DNA of 64,000 nucleotides from Mycoplasmatota bacterium (GCA_018622675.1 CP076020.1:1116001-1180000); one strand, 5' to 3'; shown: positions 20,019-29,021, counted from the first letter of the stretch. Notes: generated from the letters alone by a model not told the origin. Numbers and translations are program-made.

Positions 20019-20501
20019 ATGAATGAAAAAATGGTAAAAGCCATCAACAAACAATTAAACTTTGAATTAGAATCTGCACATGTATATTTAGCTATGCAAA
20101 ATTATTTTGCTAGACAATCACTTTCAGGATTTGAACATTGGTTTAATGTTCAATACAAAGAGGAAGTTGAACATGCAGAAAAATTTATGACTTACTTAAA
20201 TGATCGCGGACAAAATGTAGAAATCACAGGTTTTGGTAATCCAAAAAATGATTTCAACTCTGTTTTAGAAGTACTTGAAACTTCATTAGCTCATGAAAAG
20301 AAAGTCACTAAGAAAATCAACGAACTTATGGACCTTGCAATTGAATTAAATGATTATGCAAGTGTTTCTTTCTTACAATGGTACATTGATGAGCAAGTTG
20401 AAGAGGAAGCAAATTTCTCTGAACTTATTGACAAAGTCAAAATGATGGACGGAAAAGGATTATATATTCTTAACCGTGAACTCGGAAGTCGTACTGAATA
20501 A
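20019..20501 (+). CDS. ftnA: Bacterial ferritin (FtnA-type iron storage)
   Basis: The protein has 160 residues, typical of bacterial non-haem ferritin. Ferroxidase ligands are visible by comparison with E. coli FtnA: E16 (NFELES), E49 and H52 (KEEVEHAEKF), and later E residues in SLAHEKKVTKKI and QWYIDEQVEEE. It forms a 24-subunit shell that oxidises and stores iron in the cytoplasm. GGAG precedes the ATG by 8 bases. It is the second iron-storage type protein in the window, after the EncFtn-type one. Confidence 0.95.
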   Translation: MNEKMVKAINKQLNFELESAHVYLAMQNYFARQSLSGFEHWFNVQYKEEVEHAEKFMTYLNDRGQNVEITGFGNPKNDFNSVLEVLETSLAHEKKVTKKINELMDLAIELNDYASVSFLQWYIDEQVEEEANFSELIDKVKMMDGKGLYILNRELGSRTE

Positions 20502-20523
20502 TATTAAGTCATATAAATGATTA

Positions 20524-20553
20524 ATGCATCGCTGATGAGCGATGCATTTTTTT
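20524..20553 (+). terminator. Terminator of the ferritin gene
   Basis: A 10-bp perfect stem (ATGCATCGCT / AGCGATGCAT), GATG loop and seven Ts. Confidence 0.92.
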
Positions 20554-21088
20554 ATATAAACAATTTTGAATAATCATTAATTAAATCATCAATAGATTCT
20601 TTTACAAAACCAGGAATAAAAACAACTGATAATAATATACCCGCTATCATCCTTGCATTCTTTTCAGAAGAAACTTTTAATTGATGATAATTTTCGTGTT
20701 TGGTAATAACATCTTTTAAATGTTTATAGATGATATCTGTGAACTTTAAGTCACTTGGCAAATGATCTGAAAATGATTCGTTAATAATTAACCTTAACAA
20801 CTTCTTTTTTCTAAGGGCTACTTGTATTCTGTTTTTTAATAAATTCCTATAAAAATCTTCTGTAGGTAATTGAATCATTTGATTAATTATATTTTCATTC
20901 ATTTGAACGGATAAGTGATACCGCAGACTGTCTTCAAACAAATCCTTTTTTGATTTAAAATTCCTAAACAAAGTCACTTCAGCAACACCAGCTAAATTTG
21001 CAATTTCAATCGTTGTGGTTTCCAAATATCCTTTTTTTTCAAAAAGTTTCATACTGGCATTCATAATCTTTTTTTTGGTATCTCTCAT
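20552..21088 (-). CDS. TetR family transcriptional regulator
   Basis: The protein has 178 residues. The N-terminal helix-turn-helix is clear: KKIMNASMKLFEKKGYLETTTIEIANLAG, then VAEVTLFRNFKSKKDLF. The C-terminal ligand-binding domain is not diagnostic. It is the last gene of the operon with the two MMPL genes, 12 bases behind them, with GAGG before the ATG. It most likely represses that operon by binding the perfect 20-bp palindrome next to the promoter (23863-23882). Confidence 0.9.
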   Translation of the reverse strand: MRDTKKKIMNASMKLFEKKGYLETTTIEIANLAGVAEVTLFRNFKSKKDLFEDSLRYHLSVQMNENIINQMIQLPTEDFYRNLLKNRIQVALRKKKLLRLIINESFSDHLPSDLKFTDIIYKHLKDVITKHENYHQLKVSSEKNARMIAGILLSVVFIPGFVKESIDDLINDYSKLFI

Positions 21089-21100
21089 TTTAAACCTCTT

Positions 21101-22453
21101 CTATTTTTGAAATTTCATTGACAGTTTCGTTTGAAAATATAAAACAACAGGCATGATTAGCAATGTAGACACTATCGCTAATACAAGGTTGATTACAGTC
21201 ATTATACCAAAGTTTTTTAGGATTTCAAAGTCAGAAATCATTAATGCACTAAAACCACCAATGGTTGTAATAGCGGATATTAAAATTGGTTTTCCTATCA
21301 TATGAACAGTTTCAGCAATGGTATCATCTATTGGTAAATAGTCTTTTTTATTTTTATAAAAACGATCCATAATTAATATGGTAAATTCAGTACCTATTCC
21401 AATAATTAAAGCCCCTAATGTCGCCGTTAATGGAGTATATGCAATATCTAAAGTATACATAATTAATCCTGACCATCCAACAATCAATGTGATTGGAATT
21501 AAAGGAGTGATTGCTTTTATAGGACTTCTATAAATAATCAATAAACCTAAAAACACCGCTAACATACCCAGTAAAGTAATTGTATATCTTCCGCTTGTTA
21601 GTGAAGAGACCATAGATACATCAATCACAGCTTGACCAGTGATAGAGATATTTATCTCATTAGATTCAATACCCTGGTAATATTTGTCTAACTCTGATAG
21701 AAACATATCTAAGTCATTAGTTTCCATTTTTTCTATCATTAATTGGACAACCATTTCACTATGGTCCTTGTTTATCCACACTTTAGTTTGTTCCTCGGGC
21801 AACGTCTGGATTAATTGATTCATACTGGTTTCGTTGATTTCATTTCCCATAGTATCAGCCAAAGATAGTAAAGAATTGACTTGAACAATACTATCAGCAT
21901 ACTGGTTTTTTAAATAATCAACTTCATGAGAGATTAAGACTAAATTTTCATCTGATATCATATTGTCTGATTTGAAAACAATGGCGATTTGATCAGTTGA
22001 ACCCATTCTATCTCTTAGTTCATGAATATCGCTTAACGCTTGAGAATCTTGTGGCATAAATGTTTCTATATCTGTTTCAACTCTAACCAACTGATCCAAC
22101 ACAATTCCTGTGATTGCTAAAGCAAAAGCAAGAATAATCATTAGATATTTGAGTTTTAAAATCTTCATTGTCATTCTATATAAGAATCCCTTATTTTCTT
22201 TTTTTGATTGACTTACTTGTTTCTCTTTGGGAAAATGCTGGTCTTTTACAAAGAGTAAAGGCAATAGAAAAAGAGAGGCCACAATAAAACTAACAACTAT
22301 ACCAATGGTTAACATTTTTCCAAAATCCGCAATCATAGGCACATCAGATGTAAATAAAGCCAAAAAGCCTAAACCTGTCGCTACCATTGCTACAAAAATA
22401 GCGGGTGTCATTTCAATATAAGTTTTTATTAAAGCTTTTTTATACTTATTCAT
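21101..22453 (-). CDS. RND/MMPL family exporter, C-terminal half (split gene)
   Basis: The protein has 450 residues. It begins in the middle of the first membrane domain: the first two helices (TPAIFVAMVATGLGFLALF and MLTIGIVVSFIVASLFLLPLL) correspond to TM5-6 of a full MMPL protein. Then come TM7, an extracytoplasmic domain (about 120-260) and five more helices with IGIGTEFTILIMDRFYKN, matching the repeat in the other half. The ATG lies inside the 3-prime end of the upstream gene (ATGAATAA overlap) with AGAGGAG 7 bases before it. Both halves are probably needed for one transporter of lipids, drugs or hydrophobic molecules. Confidence 0.85.
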   Translation of the reverse strand: MNKYKKALIKTYIEMTPAIFVAMVATGLGFLALFTSDVPMIADFGKMLTIGIVVSFIVASLFLLPLLFVKDQHFPKEKQVSQSKKENKGFLYRMTMKILKLKYLMIILAFALAITGIVLDQLVRVETDIETFMPQDSQALSDIHELRDRMGSTDQIAIVFKSDNMISDENLVLISHEVDYLKNQYADSIVQVNSLLSLADTMGNEINETSMNQLIQTLPEEQTKVWINKDHSEMVVQLMIEKMETNDLDMFLSELDKYYQGIESNEINISITGQAVIDVSMVSSLTSGRYTITLLGMLAVFLGLLIIYRSPIKAITPLIPITLIVGWSGLIMYTLDIAYTPLTATLGALIIGIGTEFTILIMDRFYKNKKDYLPIDDTIAETVHMIGKPILISAITTIGGFSALMISDFEILKNFGIMTVINLVLAIVSTLLIMPVVLYFQTKLSMKFQK

Positions 22454-23843
22454 TGATTTTCTCCTCTTCTAAAGCTAGGCTATAACGATGATGAAACTGA
22501 ATAGCATAATCAATCCCTAGCCCAATTAATATTGGAAAGACTGCCATAGAAACCATAGTGACAGGAATAGATAAATAACCCATCATACCAATAGTCATAA
22601 TGACAGCTAATACAACAGTTATAAGTGGTAAAATTCTCCATTTAACCTTAAAGGTTATGAGTAAGATAAATATCATTAAGCCCACTGATAACATTAACAT
22701 TTTTTGCATAGAAGTGACCATTGAATTTTGTATAGATAAATCTAAGACTGCTTTACCAGACAATAAATATTCTCCATCAAAATCACTATGAGCAATTCTC
22801 TCTTCAATCATATCTACCACTTCTTGTTTTTCATCTTTTGTAACATCGCCACTTAATGTGACTTGCATCATGACATAACTTTCATCAATAATAAACACGT
22901 CAAAAACAGGACGTCTTATGCCTGAATCATAAATGACATGATTCAATGTTTCTTCTGTCCTAGGAATCCCAGGGTAATAACTATCTGAAAAGGATTCAAT
23001 CATTAACAAAGTTTCAGACATTGTTTTTAAATTTTCAGATAAAACCAATAACTGATCAACAAATGTCTCCATTTCACTTAATTCACTAATTAAACTAGTG
23101 AATAATCCTGATAAATTTGTATTCATAGAATCAAGACCATCTATTGTTTGATTAGGAACTTCCTTTACTTGTGAAATCATGTTTAAAAGTTGTGACATTT
23201 GTGTATTAACAAGATTGAGTTGATTCGCATAAGCAGATTCACCATCGTTACTCAAATCAGATTCTAAAGCCACCAATACATCATCAATTGAAATTAAAGT
23301 TGTTTCTAACTCAACCATAGAATCAGACAAGTTATTTTGTCCAGTCTCTAAGTTGGTAAATGCTAGACTTAATTCTTCACTCGCTGAAAGAATGGCATCA
23401 CTATTTATAGCATTTAATTGATTAGCCTGATTGGCCAGCATATCGCTTAAATCATTTAGCCCTAAGGCAATTTCACTGATACCCAATCTAAATTGTTGAT
23501 ATTGTGTGCTTGATATATTCTTAACTATGCTTGCAGGACTTTGATAAGAAAATACACCACTTTGAAAAGATAAGTCAGTTTCTAAGTCACTAAATAATTG
23601 AATCACCTCTAAATCTAAGAGTTCTTGTCTAGGCTCTAAATGTAAAACAATCGTTTCTCCACCAAATTGTTCTTGATAATCTACATTTTCAATAAATGTA
23701 TCTGTATCATCTTTGACTAATGTTTCATTACCTGTCGCAACAGAAACACGAGTGACACCTATGACCGATATCATCAATAAAGCAAAAACAAATACCAATA
23801 CCCAAATAGGATGGCTTTGTATTATAGCCAATATTTTTTTCAT
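22446..23843 (-). CDS. RND/MMPL family exporter, N-terminal half (split gene)
   Basis: The protein has 465 residues from ATG 23843 (GGAG 8 bases upstream). A longer frame from GTG 23876 would place the start inside the operator and is rejected. It holds TM1 (ILAIIQSHPIWVLVFVFALLMISVIGV), a large extracytoplasmic region with a Ser/Asn/Leu-rich, coiled-coil-like stretch (about 120-300), then TM2-4 ending in GLGIDYAIQFHHRYSLALEEE. That last block is where intact MMPL proteins continue into TM5. This protein stops there and the next gene resumes in another frame. The promoter and TetR operator lie directly upstream. Confidence 0.85.
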   Translation of the reverse strand: MKKILAIIQSHPIWVLVFVFALLMISVIGVTRVSVATGNETLVKDDTDTFIENVDYQEQFGGETIVLHLEPRQELLDLEVIQLFSDLETDLSFQSGVFSYQSPASIVKNISSTQYQQFRLGISEIALGLNDLSDMLANQANQLNAINSDAILSASEELSLAFTNLETGQNNLSDSMVELETTLISIDDVLVALESDLSNDGESAYANQLNLVNTQMSQLLNMISQVKEVPNQTIDGLDSMNTNLSGLFTSLISELSEMETFVDQLLVLSENLKTMSETLLMIESFSDSYYPGIPRTEETLNHVIYDSGIRRPVFDVFIIDESYVMMQVTLSGDVTKDEKQEVVDMIEERIAHSDFDGEYLLSGKAVLDLSIQNSMVTSMQKMLMLSVGLMIFILLITFKVKWRILPLITVVLAVIMTIGMMGYLSIPVTMVSMAVFPILIGLGIDYAIQFHHRYSLALEEEKINE

Positions 23844-23862
23844 TTTTACGCTCCTTTTTTTA

Positions 23863-23882
23863 ATGTAAGTGTTCACTTACAT
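23863..23882. promoter_or_regulatory. TetR operator (20-bp perfect palindrome)
   Basis: ATGTAAGTG and CACTTACAT form a perfect 9-bp inverted repeat around TT. It abuts the -10 element of the MMPL-tetR operon, an ideal place for repression, and fits the half-site style of TetR-family operators. Confidence 0.8.
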
Positions 23883-23911
23883 ACTTTAACAAAATATTTA
23901 CATAATGTCAA
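23883..23911 (-). promoter_or_regulatory. Promoter of the MMPL-tetR operon
   Basis: Minus strand: TTGACA (23906-23911), 17-base spacer, TAAAGT (23883-23888). The operator begins at the next base. Confidence 0.75.
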
Positions 23912-23925
23912 CTTATATATTACAC

Positions 23926-23954
23926 TTGACAAAAAGACTTTTACAACTTAATAT
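23926..23954 (+). promoter_or_regulatory. Promoter of the ferric-reductase-like gene
   Basis: TTGACA (23926-23931), 17-base spacer, TAATAT (23949-23954). It is back to back with the MMPL promoter. Confidence 0.75.
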
Positions 23955-23988
23955 ATGTTAGTAACTACTTACAGAAAGGGATTAAAAA

Positions 23989-24579
23989 ATGATCACTTTA
24001 TTTATTGTACTCATTCTCAGTTTAATTGTTTATCTAAAATCAAAATCTATAAAAAAATACAATACTTACTTATACATTATCTTTATATTACTATCTTCAG
24101 TGAGCTTATTTTTTCCAAAATTTGTTATATTTATGCCTTGGATTAAAGGTTTTTTAGGCTTAGCTATATTTTACTTAGTGATGATGGCGGGTGCATTACC
24201 CGATTGGAAGTTTAAAAAGAAGCTATATTCTGTCAGAACAGAATTATCAATCCTAGGATTTATAGTGATTACTCCCCACGCTATATTTAATTTATTAAGG
24301 ATATTTAAAGGTGAAATTGACTTAACAATCTTTGGAATCATTGCATACCTTATCATGATCCCCTTGTTTATAACTTCTTTTATTACCATTAGAATAAAGA
24401 TGAATAGATTACATTGGAAAAATTTGCAAAGACTAGCATATATTGTTTATATTTTATTGTTTATTCACTTAATCATCCACTATACATTAGCTATTAATAG
24501 AATTCTTTATATTATTTTATTGATTTTTTATCTAGCTTTTAAAACTGTTAAAACCCTAAAATACATAAAGGCAAAATAA
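23989..24579 (+). CDS. Ferric reductase-like (MsrQ/YedZ-like) membrane haem protein
   Basis: The protein has 196 residues with about six hydrophobic helices. The pattern matches the ferric-reductase-like transmembrane domain: a histidine in FIVITPHAIFNLL, and two more in AYIVYILLFIHLIIHYTLA after the conserved HWKNLQRLAY motif. These would coordinate haem b. The family moves electrons across the membrane; MsrQ feeds the methionine sulfoxide reductase MsrP, but no msrP is next to it. AAAGGG precedes the ATG. It is followed by a small redox-type protein. Confidence 0.7.
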   Translation: MITLFIVLILSLIVYLKSKSIKKYNTYLYIIFILLSSVSLFFPKFVIFMPWIKGFLGLAIFYLVMMAGALPDWKFKKKLYSVRTELSILGFIVITPHAIFNLLRIFKGEIDLTIFGIIAYLIMIPLFITSFITIRIKMNRLHWKNLQRLAYIVYILLFIHLIIHYTLAINRILYIILLIFYLAFKTVKTLKYIKAK

Positions 24580-24592
24580 TTTTGCCTTTTTT
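24568..24592 (+). terminator. Terminator overlapping the end of the ferric-reductase-like gene
   Basis: Stem AAGGCAAAA / TTTTGCCTT with a TAA loop that is the stop codon itself, followed by a T tract. Confidence 0.8.
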
Positions 24593-24632
24593 ATCTATAT
24601 TTTGTTATAATACTAAATATTGAGGTGATCGA

Positions 24633-25025
24633 ATGAATATTGTCGATTTTAGAAAAAAACATAAACATTTAAATTGTAGTGAAACAATGCTATATTATGG
24701 GAACGAATATTATCAATTAAATTTAAATCAACATGCTTTAAAATCTATGTCTGGCTTTGGTGGCGGTATGTTTGAAGAAGATTTATGTGGTGTTGTTAGT
24801 GGTGGAATCAGCGTTATATCCATGGTATTAACCAATAAAACAGCCTATGAATCTGACCAACTAAGTCTAGCAGTAATAACATATAAAAAACGCATCAAAG
24901 ATGCGTTTCATTCTATAACTTGTTCTCCAATTAAAGCAAAATTTAGAGATGAAGAACTTGGTTGTGACAATGTCATCATCAAAGCATTAAAAATCATGGT
25001 CGATACCATTGATTCTTTTAAATAG
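24633..25025 (+). CDS. C_GCAxxG_C_C family putative redox protein
   Basis: The protein has 130 residues. Conserved features of this small redox-active family are present: an early Cys (HLNCSE), GFGGGMFEEDLCGVVSGGISV, then Cys in SITCSPIKAKF and ELGCDNVI. The CG-VSGG block is the family hallmark. Function is not established; a thiol or Fe-S role is assumed for the family. GAGGTGATCGA precedes the ATG. It converges with the nudix gene and overlaps its 3-prime end by 8 bases. Confidence 0.75.
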   Translation: MNIVDFRKKHKHLNCSETMLYYGNEYYQLNLNQHALKSMSGFGGGMFEEDLCGVVSGGISVISMVLTNKTAYESDQLSLAVITYKKRIKDAFHSITCSPIKAKFRDEELGCDNVIIKALKIMVDTIDSFK

Positions 25026-25575
25026 TCATTAATTTATCAAAAGCTTTTCTATAAATTGGAACCATTCTGGGTTCAGAAATTTTATTAAATACATCTTCTA
25101 ATTCAATCCAAGCAACTGCTTGATTTTCGTCTTTTTTTACCCTTAATTTTTGCGAATCATCTGCCATAAGTAAATAAGTCACATTTAAATGTAAATGATC
25201 GGGAACGCGTTTCCCGTTTTTTATATGGTTTTCCACATAAATGACATCAATCATATAAATATCTTCTAAATAAGGTTCTACTTCTAATATGCCAGTTTCT
25301 TCCTTAGTTTCTTTAATGGCGACTTTTAATAAATCACTATCACCATCATTATGTCCACCTACCCAACTCCATGAATCATAGATATTATGGTAAGCAAATA
25401 ATACTTTTGTTTTATCTTGATTGATAACAATTGCTGATGAGGTTAAATGTGCAGCTAAATTTTCTCTATATAGATGATCAGAATTATTCTTGATAAAATT
25501 TAAAATAAGTGCTTTATCTACTTTTTCTTGTTCATTAAAAGGTTGATAATTCTCTATGTCTTGAATGTATTTCAT
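25018..25575 (-). CDS. NUDIX hydrolase, in the NAD salvage operon
   Basis: The protein has 185 residues. The Nudix box reads GGHNDGDSDLLKVAIKETKEETGI in outline, with Asp in place of the first Glu and Lys in place of Arg of the consensus, while the metal-binding EExxG part is kept. It overlaps the pncB end (ATGA) and so belongs to the pncA-pncB transcription unit. A role on NAD-pathway or other nucleoside diphosphate derivatives is inferred from position only. Confidence 0.85.
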   Translation of the reverse strand: MKYIQDIENYQPFNEQEKVDKALILNFIKNNSDHLYRENLAAHLTSSAIVINQDKTKVLFAYHNIYDSWSWVGGHNDGDSDLLKVAIKETKEETGILEVEPYLEDIYMIDVIYVENHIKNGKRVPDHLHLNVTYLLMADDSQKLRVKKDENQAVAWIELEDVFNKISEPRMVPIYRKAFDKLMTI

Positions 25576-27020
25576 GATTCATCCTTAATACTTTCCAACA
25601 TATTATTTTTTACAGTCCATAATCCTCTAGATAAATCAACGTAATATTGGTGTGGGAAATCAAATCTTCTTACTTCAGGCCATAAAGCATTCAATTGATC
25701 TTGTGCATAATTTCTAACTTGTGACAAGCTAGGCAGTTCATAAACTCTTTTACCATTGATATATATGGTTTCTTGCATACATTTTAATTGATAATTCTCA
25801 AAAGTTTTTTGCTTCCATATATTATTTGGATCAAAGATAGTTAAAGGTTCTTTATCCTTAATTTTTTCATCATGAAGTGTGATTAAGTCAGCTTCAAAAT
25901 GTCCGTCCTCATCAATGATTCTATACACGGATTTAAAATCTGGTGTCGTGATTTTTTCTACATTATCACTCAACTTAATTTTAGGAATAATATGACCATT
26001 TTCTTCTATAGCAACCAACTTATATACAGACCCAAATACTGGGTCGCTTTTCGCTGTAATAAGACGTTCCCCAACGCCAAAGATATCTATTTCAGCTCCT
26101 TGTACCAATAAATCTTTAATGATTCTCTCATCTAGTGAATTACTCACTGTGATGGTACAATTTTCTAAACCAGCTTCATCTAACATTTTTCGTGCTTCTT
26201 TAGATAAATAAGTTAAATCTCCTGAATCAATTCTAATAGAATAGTGATTTATTCCCATTGGTTGTAGCACGTTTTTAATCACTTTAATTGCATTAGGAAC
26301 CCCTATTTTAAGGGTATCATAAGTATCCACTAGAAAAGTTGAATGTTTTGGATATATTCTGGCATAGGCTTGGAAAGCTTCATACTCGGAATCAAACATC
26401 TGTACCCAAGAATGCGCCATAGTTCCTCCTGAAGGAACTCCATACATTTGATCACTCAAAACATTAGACGTAGCGTCAACTCCACCTATATAAGCAGCTC
26501 TAGCACCATCAATACTTGATGTCAGTCCATGTGCTCTCCTAGCACCCATTTCTATAACAGTTTTTTCTTTTGAAGAATATTTTATTCTCGATGCCTTTGT
26601 AGCAATGAGTGTTTGATGATTTAATACTTGTAAAAGATAGGTTTCTAATATTTGTGCCTCGATAATTGGTGCTTTTATAGTCAAAATAGGTTCGTTTGGA
26701 AATACAACACTACCTTCTTTAAATCCATATACATCACCTGTAAACTTAAAGTCTTTCAAATAATCTAAAAAGCCTTGAGAAAACATATTTTTTGATCTTA
26801 AAAACTCAATATCTTCTTCGTTAAATTCTAAATTATCAATAAAATTAATTATAGATTCTAAGCCCGAATATAATGCATATCCTCCACCATCCGGGTTTTT
26901 TCTATAGTATAAATCAAAATATGCTATTTGATCTTTTTTTCCTGATTCAAAGTAACCATTTGCCATTGTTAATTCATAAAAGTCTATCATCATTGCTTTA
27001 TTCATAGTTTTTGACTTCAA
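25572..27020 (-). CDS. pncB: Nicotinate phosphoribosyltransferase
   Basis: The protein has 482 residues. The N terminus MIDFYELTMANGYFESG and the segments GARRAHG, GGVDATSN and HSWVQMF are typical of the enzyme that joins nicotinate to PRPP, giving nicotinate mononucleotide with ATP use. It follows pncA with a 23-base overlap if the TTG at 27020 is the start, which has GGAGG 9 bases upstream; an in-frame ATG 15 bases later is the alternative but has no clear site. The stop codon is TGA, which shows that TGA terminates in this genome. Confidence 0.95.
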   Translation of the reverse strand: MKSKTMNKAMMIDFYELTMANGYFESGKKDQIAYFDLYYRKNPDGGGYALYSGLESIINFIDNLEFNEEDIEFLRSKNMFSQGFLDYLKDFKFTGDVYGFKEGSVVFPNEPILTIKAPIIEAQILETYLLQVLNHQTLIATKASRIKYSSKEKTVIEMGARRAHGLTSSIDGARAAYIGGVDATSNVLSDQMYGVPSGGTMAHSWVQMFDSEYEAFQAYARIYPKHSTFLVDTYDTLKIGVPNAIKVIKNVLQPMGINHYSIRIDSGDLTYLSKEARKMLDEAGLENCTITVSNSLDERIIKDLLVQGAEIDIFGVGERLITAKSDPVFGSVYKLVAIEENGHIIPKIKLSDNVEKITTPDFKSVYRIIDEDGHFEADLITLHDEKIKDKEPLTIFDPNNIWKQKTFENYQLKCMQETIYINGKRVYELPSLSQVRNYAQDQLNALWPEVRRFDFPHQYYVDLSRGLWTVKNNMLESIKDES

Positions 27021-27528
27021 TATGAAGCCCCTCCATTACATCTAAAGATTTTTTGTGTAAGTCTTGATTCGCTGACGCTGTCGCTTGAGCATCAACAACT
27101 AAATGAGCATTAGGTAAAGCAGCTTTAGCAATAACTGCGTTTGATATAACACATATATTTGATACTAAACCACATAACTCAATTTCTTGATAATCACGTT
27201 TTTTTAAATAATTGCCTAATTCTAAAGATGGAAATGTACTTTTTTCGAAAACATAATCTTCTTTTTTTCTTAAAGCATCTACATCTTTTTCAATAGCATG
27301 TCCATCACTCCCTTTGAGACAATGGACTACATTTAAATATTGTCCCTCTTCTGTATCTAAATAATTCTTATCGTGAGTATCTTTAGTAAAAATTATATCA
27401 TCATGATTTTGACGGTATAACTTAATTTTACTCATAATCTTATCTTTTATGATTTGACCACCCTCAAAACCAAGGGATCCATCAATAAAATCACGCTGAT
27501 AATCAACGACAATTAAACACTTTTTCAT
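26998..27528 (-). CDS. pncA: Nicotinamidase
   Basis: A 176-residue isochorismatase-fold amidase. The catalytic triad is D9 (VVDYQRDF), K96 (FEKSTF) and C126 (GLVSNICVISN), and metal ligands are D50 and H52 (TKDTHD). It converts nicotinamide to nicotinate for the next enzyme, PncB. It is the first gene of a three-gene operon pncA-pncB-nudix. AGGTGG precedes the ATG. Confidence 0.95.
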   Translation of the reverse strand: MKKCLIVVDYQRDFIDGSLGFEGGQIIKDKIMSKIKLYRQNHDDIIFTKDTHDKNYLDTEEGQYLNVVHCLKGSDGHAIEKDVDALRKKEDYVFEKSTFPSLELGNYLKKRDYQEIELCGLVSNICVISNAVIAKAALPNAHLVVDAQATASANQDLHKKSLDVMEGLHIEVKNYE

Positions 27529-27590
27529 TACTTACCACCTTTACCATAAATATTATAACATTCACTATGAGAATTTCCATACATAAAGCA

Positions 27591-27622
27591 AAAAAAAGAG
27601 CCTACAACTTATGTTGTAGGCT
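27591..27622 (-). terminator. Terminator of the superoxide dismutase gene
   Basis: A 10-bp perfect stem (AGCCTACAAC / GTTGTAGGCT) with a 4-base loop and seven or more Ts on the minus strand. Confidence 0.92.
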
Positions 27623-27636
27623 AAATCATATCATGG

Positions 27637-28239
27637 TTATAGTAATTCTTTATAGTATTTTGAAACTTGCTCCCAATGAACAACATTCCAGAAATTTTCA
27701 ACATATTCTGGTCTTTTGTTTTGGTAATTTAAATAATATGCATGTTCCCAAACATCTAGGGCAAGTATTGGGCTACCAAATTCAAAAGGTGCATTTTGAT
27801 TTGGTGTAGAAACAACTTTTAAGCGTTTATCATCAGTGACGACTAACCAAGCCCATCCACTACCGAATTGGGTTTTAGCTGCATTTGAAAAAGCATCTTT
27901 AAATTGATCAAATGATCCAAAATCTCTATCAATCGCTTTAGATAAATCATCGCTCATTCGAGTTTTCTTTGGTGTCAAAATTGTCCAAAATAATCTGTGA
28001 TTATAGTATCCTCCACCATTATTTACAATAGCTTGTACAATATCTTCTGGAACATCTTCTAAATTTCTAAGTACATCTTCAACATCTTTTTCGAGTAAAT
28101 CACTACCTTCTAGTGCATTTACATATTTTGTAATATAACCTTGATGATGTTTAGTATGGTGAATCTCCATTGTCTTTGCATCAATGTAAGGTTCTAAGTC
28201 ATTATAATTAAAATTTAATTCTGGTAAATTATGTTTCAA
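27637..28239 (-). CDS. sodA: Superoxide dismutase (Fe/Mn family)
   Basis: The protein has 200 residues starting at TTG 28239, chosen because AAGGAG is 8 bases upstream and the sequence then begins KHNLPELNFNY like other family members. An upstream GTG overlaps the ribosome binding site. Metal ligands are H27 (MEIHHTKHHQGY), a His in GGGYYNHRLFW, and Asp and His in ALDVWEHAYYL. It converts superoxide to peroxide and oxygen in the cytoplasm. Metal choice (Fe or Mn) cannot be fixed from sequence by eye. Its presence shows some oxygen exposure. Confidence 0.95.
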   Translation of the reverse strand: MKHNLPELNFNYNDLEPYIDAKTMEIHHTKHHQGYITKYVNALEGSDLLEKDVEDVLRNLEDVPEDIVQAIVNNGGGYYNHRLFWTILTPKKTRMSDDLSKAIDRDFGSFDQFKDAFSNAAKTQFGSGWAWLVVTDDKRLKVVSTPNQNAPFEFGSPILALDVWEHAYYLNYQNKRPEYVENFWNVVHWEQVSKYYKELL

Positions 28240-28365
28240 TTTTCTCACTCCTTCTTTTTCTTTTCTATCTATATTATCTCATAGATTTATTTCGAATTCA
28301 AAAGATATGCTTGCTTATAATAAGATCTATTCATTTCATATCATACAAAGATATTTTTTATCCAT

Positions 28366-28394
28366 AAAAAAAATAAACCCTATTTTAAGGGTTT
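28366..28394 (-). terminator. Terminator of the hemolysin III gene
   Basis: Stem AAACCCT / AGGGTTT with a 6-base loop, then ATTTTTTTT on the minus strand. Confidence 0.82.
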
Positions 28395-28403
28395 AAATTA
28401 ATA

Positions 28404-29021
28404 TTATATAATATGATATATGACAATAAAATGAAAGACACTGCCTGCCATAACAAATAAATGCCAAACAAAATGATGGTACTTAAACTTAGATAAATAA
28501 AACACCACACCTATTGTATAAGCTAGTCCTCCTAGTACTAATGGCCACAATTGAGATTGAATAAATGGATAAACATCCTTCCATACAAAAATGACACTCC
28601 AACCCATTAAAAGATAAATTGCAAGATGTATATATTTATATTTTTTTATCCATATGGCTTTAAAAACGATGCCAGTAAAGGTTAATGACCACATGATTGC
28701 TAAATATATAAGAGCAAATTTAATTGGAAGAGTATGTAGAATAATCGGTGTATAAGTCCCAACAATTAGTAAAAAAATACCAGAGTGATCAAATCTTTGG
28801 AAGACAGCCCTTGTTCTTTTAAAATATTCTGGGAAACTATGAAATAAAGTGCTTGATAGATATAAAAATATCAAACAAAATCCATAAATACTTCCAGAAA
28901 CATAAGCTAAAGTATTATCTGCCTTAATCATAATTAATACTAAACCAATCATTGATGCTAATACGCCTATACCATGTGTCACCGCATCAGCAATCAATTC
29001 ACCTAATGATGTTTTTTTCAT
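28404..29021 (-). CDS. Hemolysin III family (PAQR-type) membrane protein
   Basis: The protein has 205 residues and seven hydrophobic helices. Family hallmarks are the N-terminal ELIADAVTHGIG, the SSTLFHSFPE block, FQRFDHSGIFLLI, and a C-terminal KYHHFVWHLFVMAGSVFHFI with the histidines proposed to bind zinc. Related proteins are annotated YqfA/TrhA; roles in membrane homeostasis are suggested for the family, and haemolysis is only a historic name. AGGAGG precedes the ATG. It is monocistronic. Confidence 0.92.
   Translation of the reverse strand: MKKTSLGELIADAVTHGIGVLASMIGLVLIMIKADNTLAYVSGSIYGFCLIFLYLSSTLFHSFPEYFKRTRAVFQRFDHSGIFLLIVGTYTPIILHTLPIKFALIYLAIMWSLTFTGIVFKAIWIKKYKYIHLAIYLLMGWSVIFVWKDVYPFIQSQLWPLVLGGLAYTIGVVFYLSKFKYHHFVWHLFVMAGSVFHFIVIYHII

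Noticed and set aside
23844-23876. Longer N terminus of the first MMPL gene from GTG 23876
   Set aside because: The extension lies inside the operator, and the ATG at 23843 has a correctly spaced GGAG.
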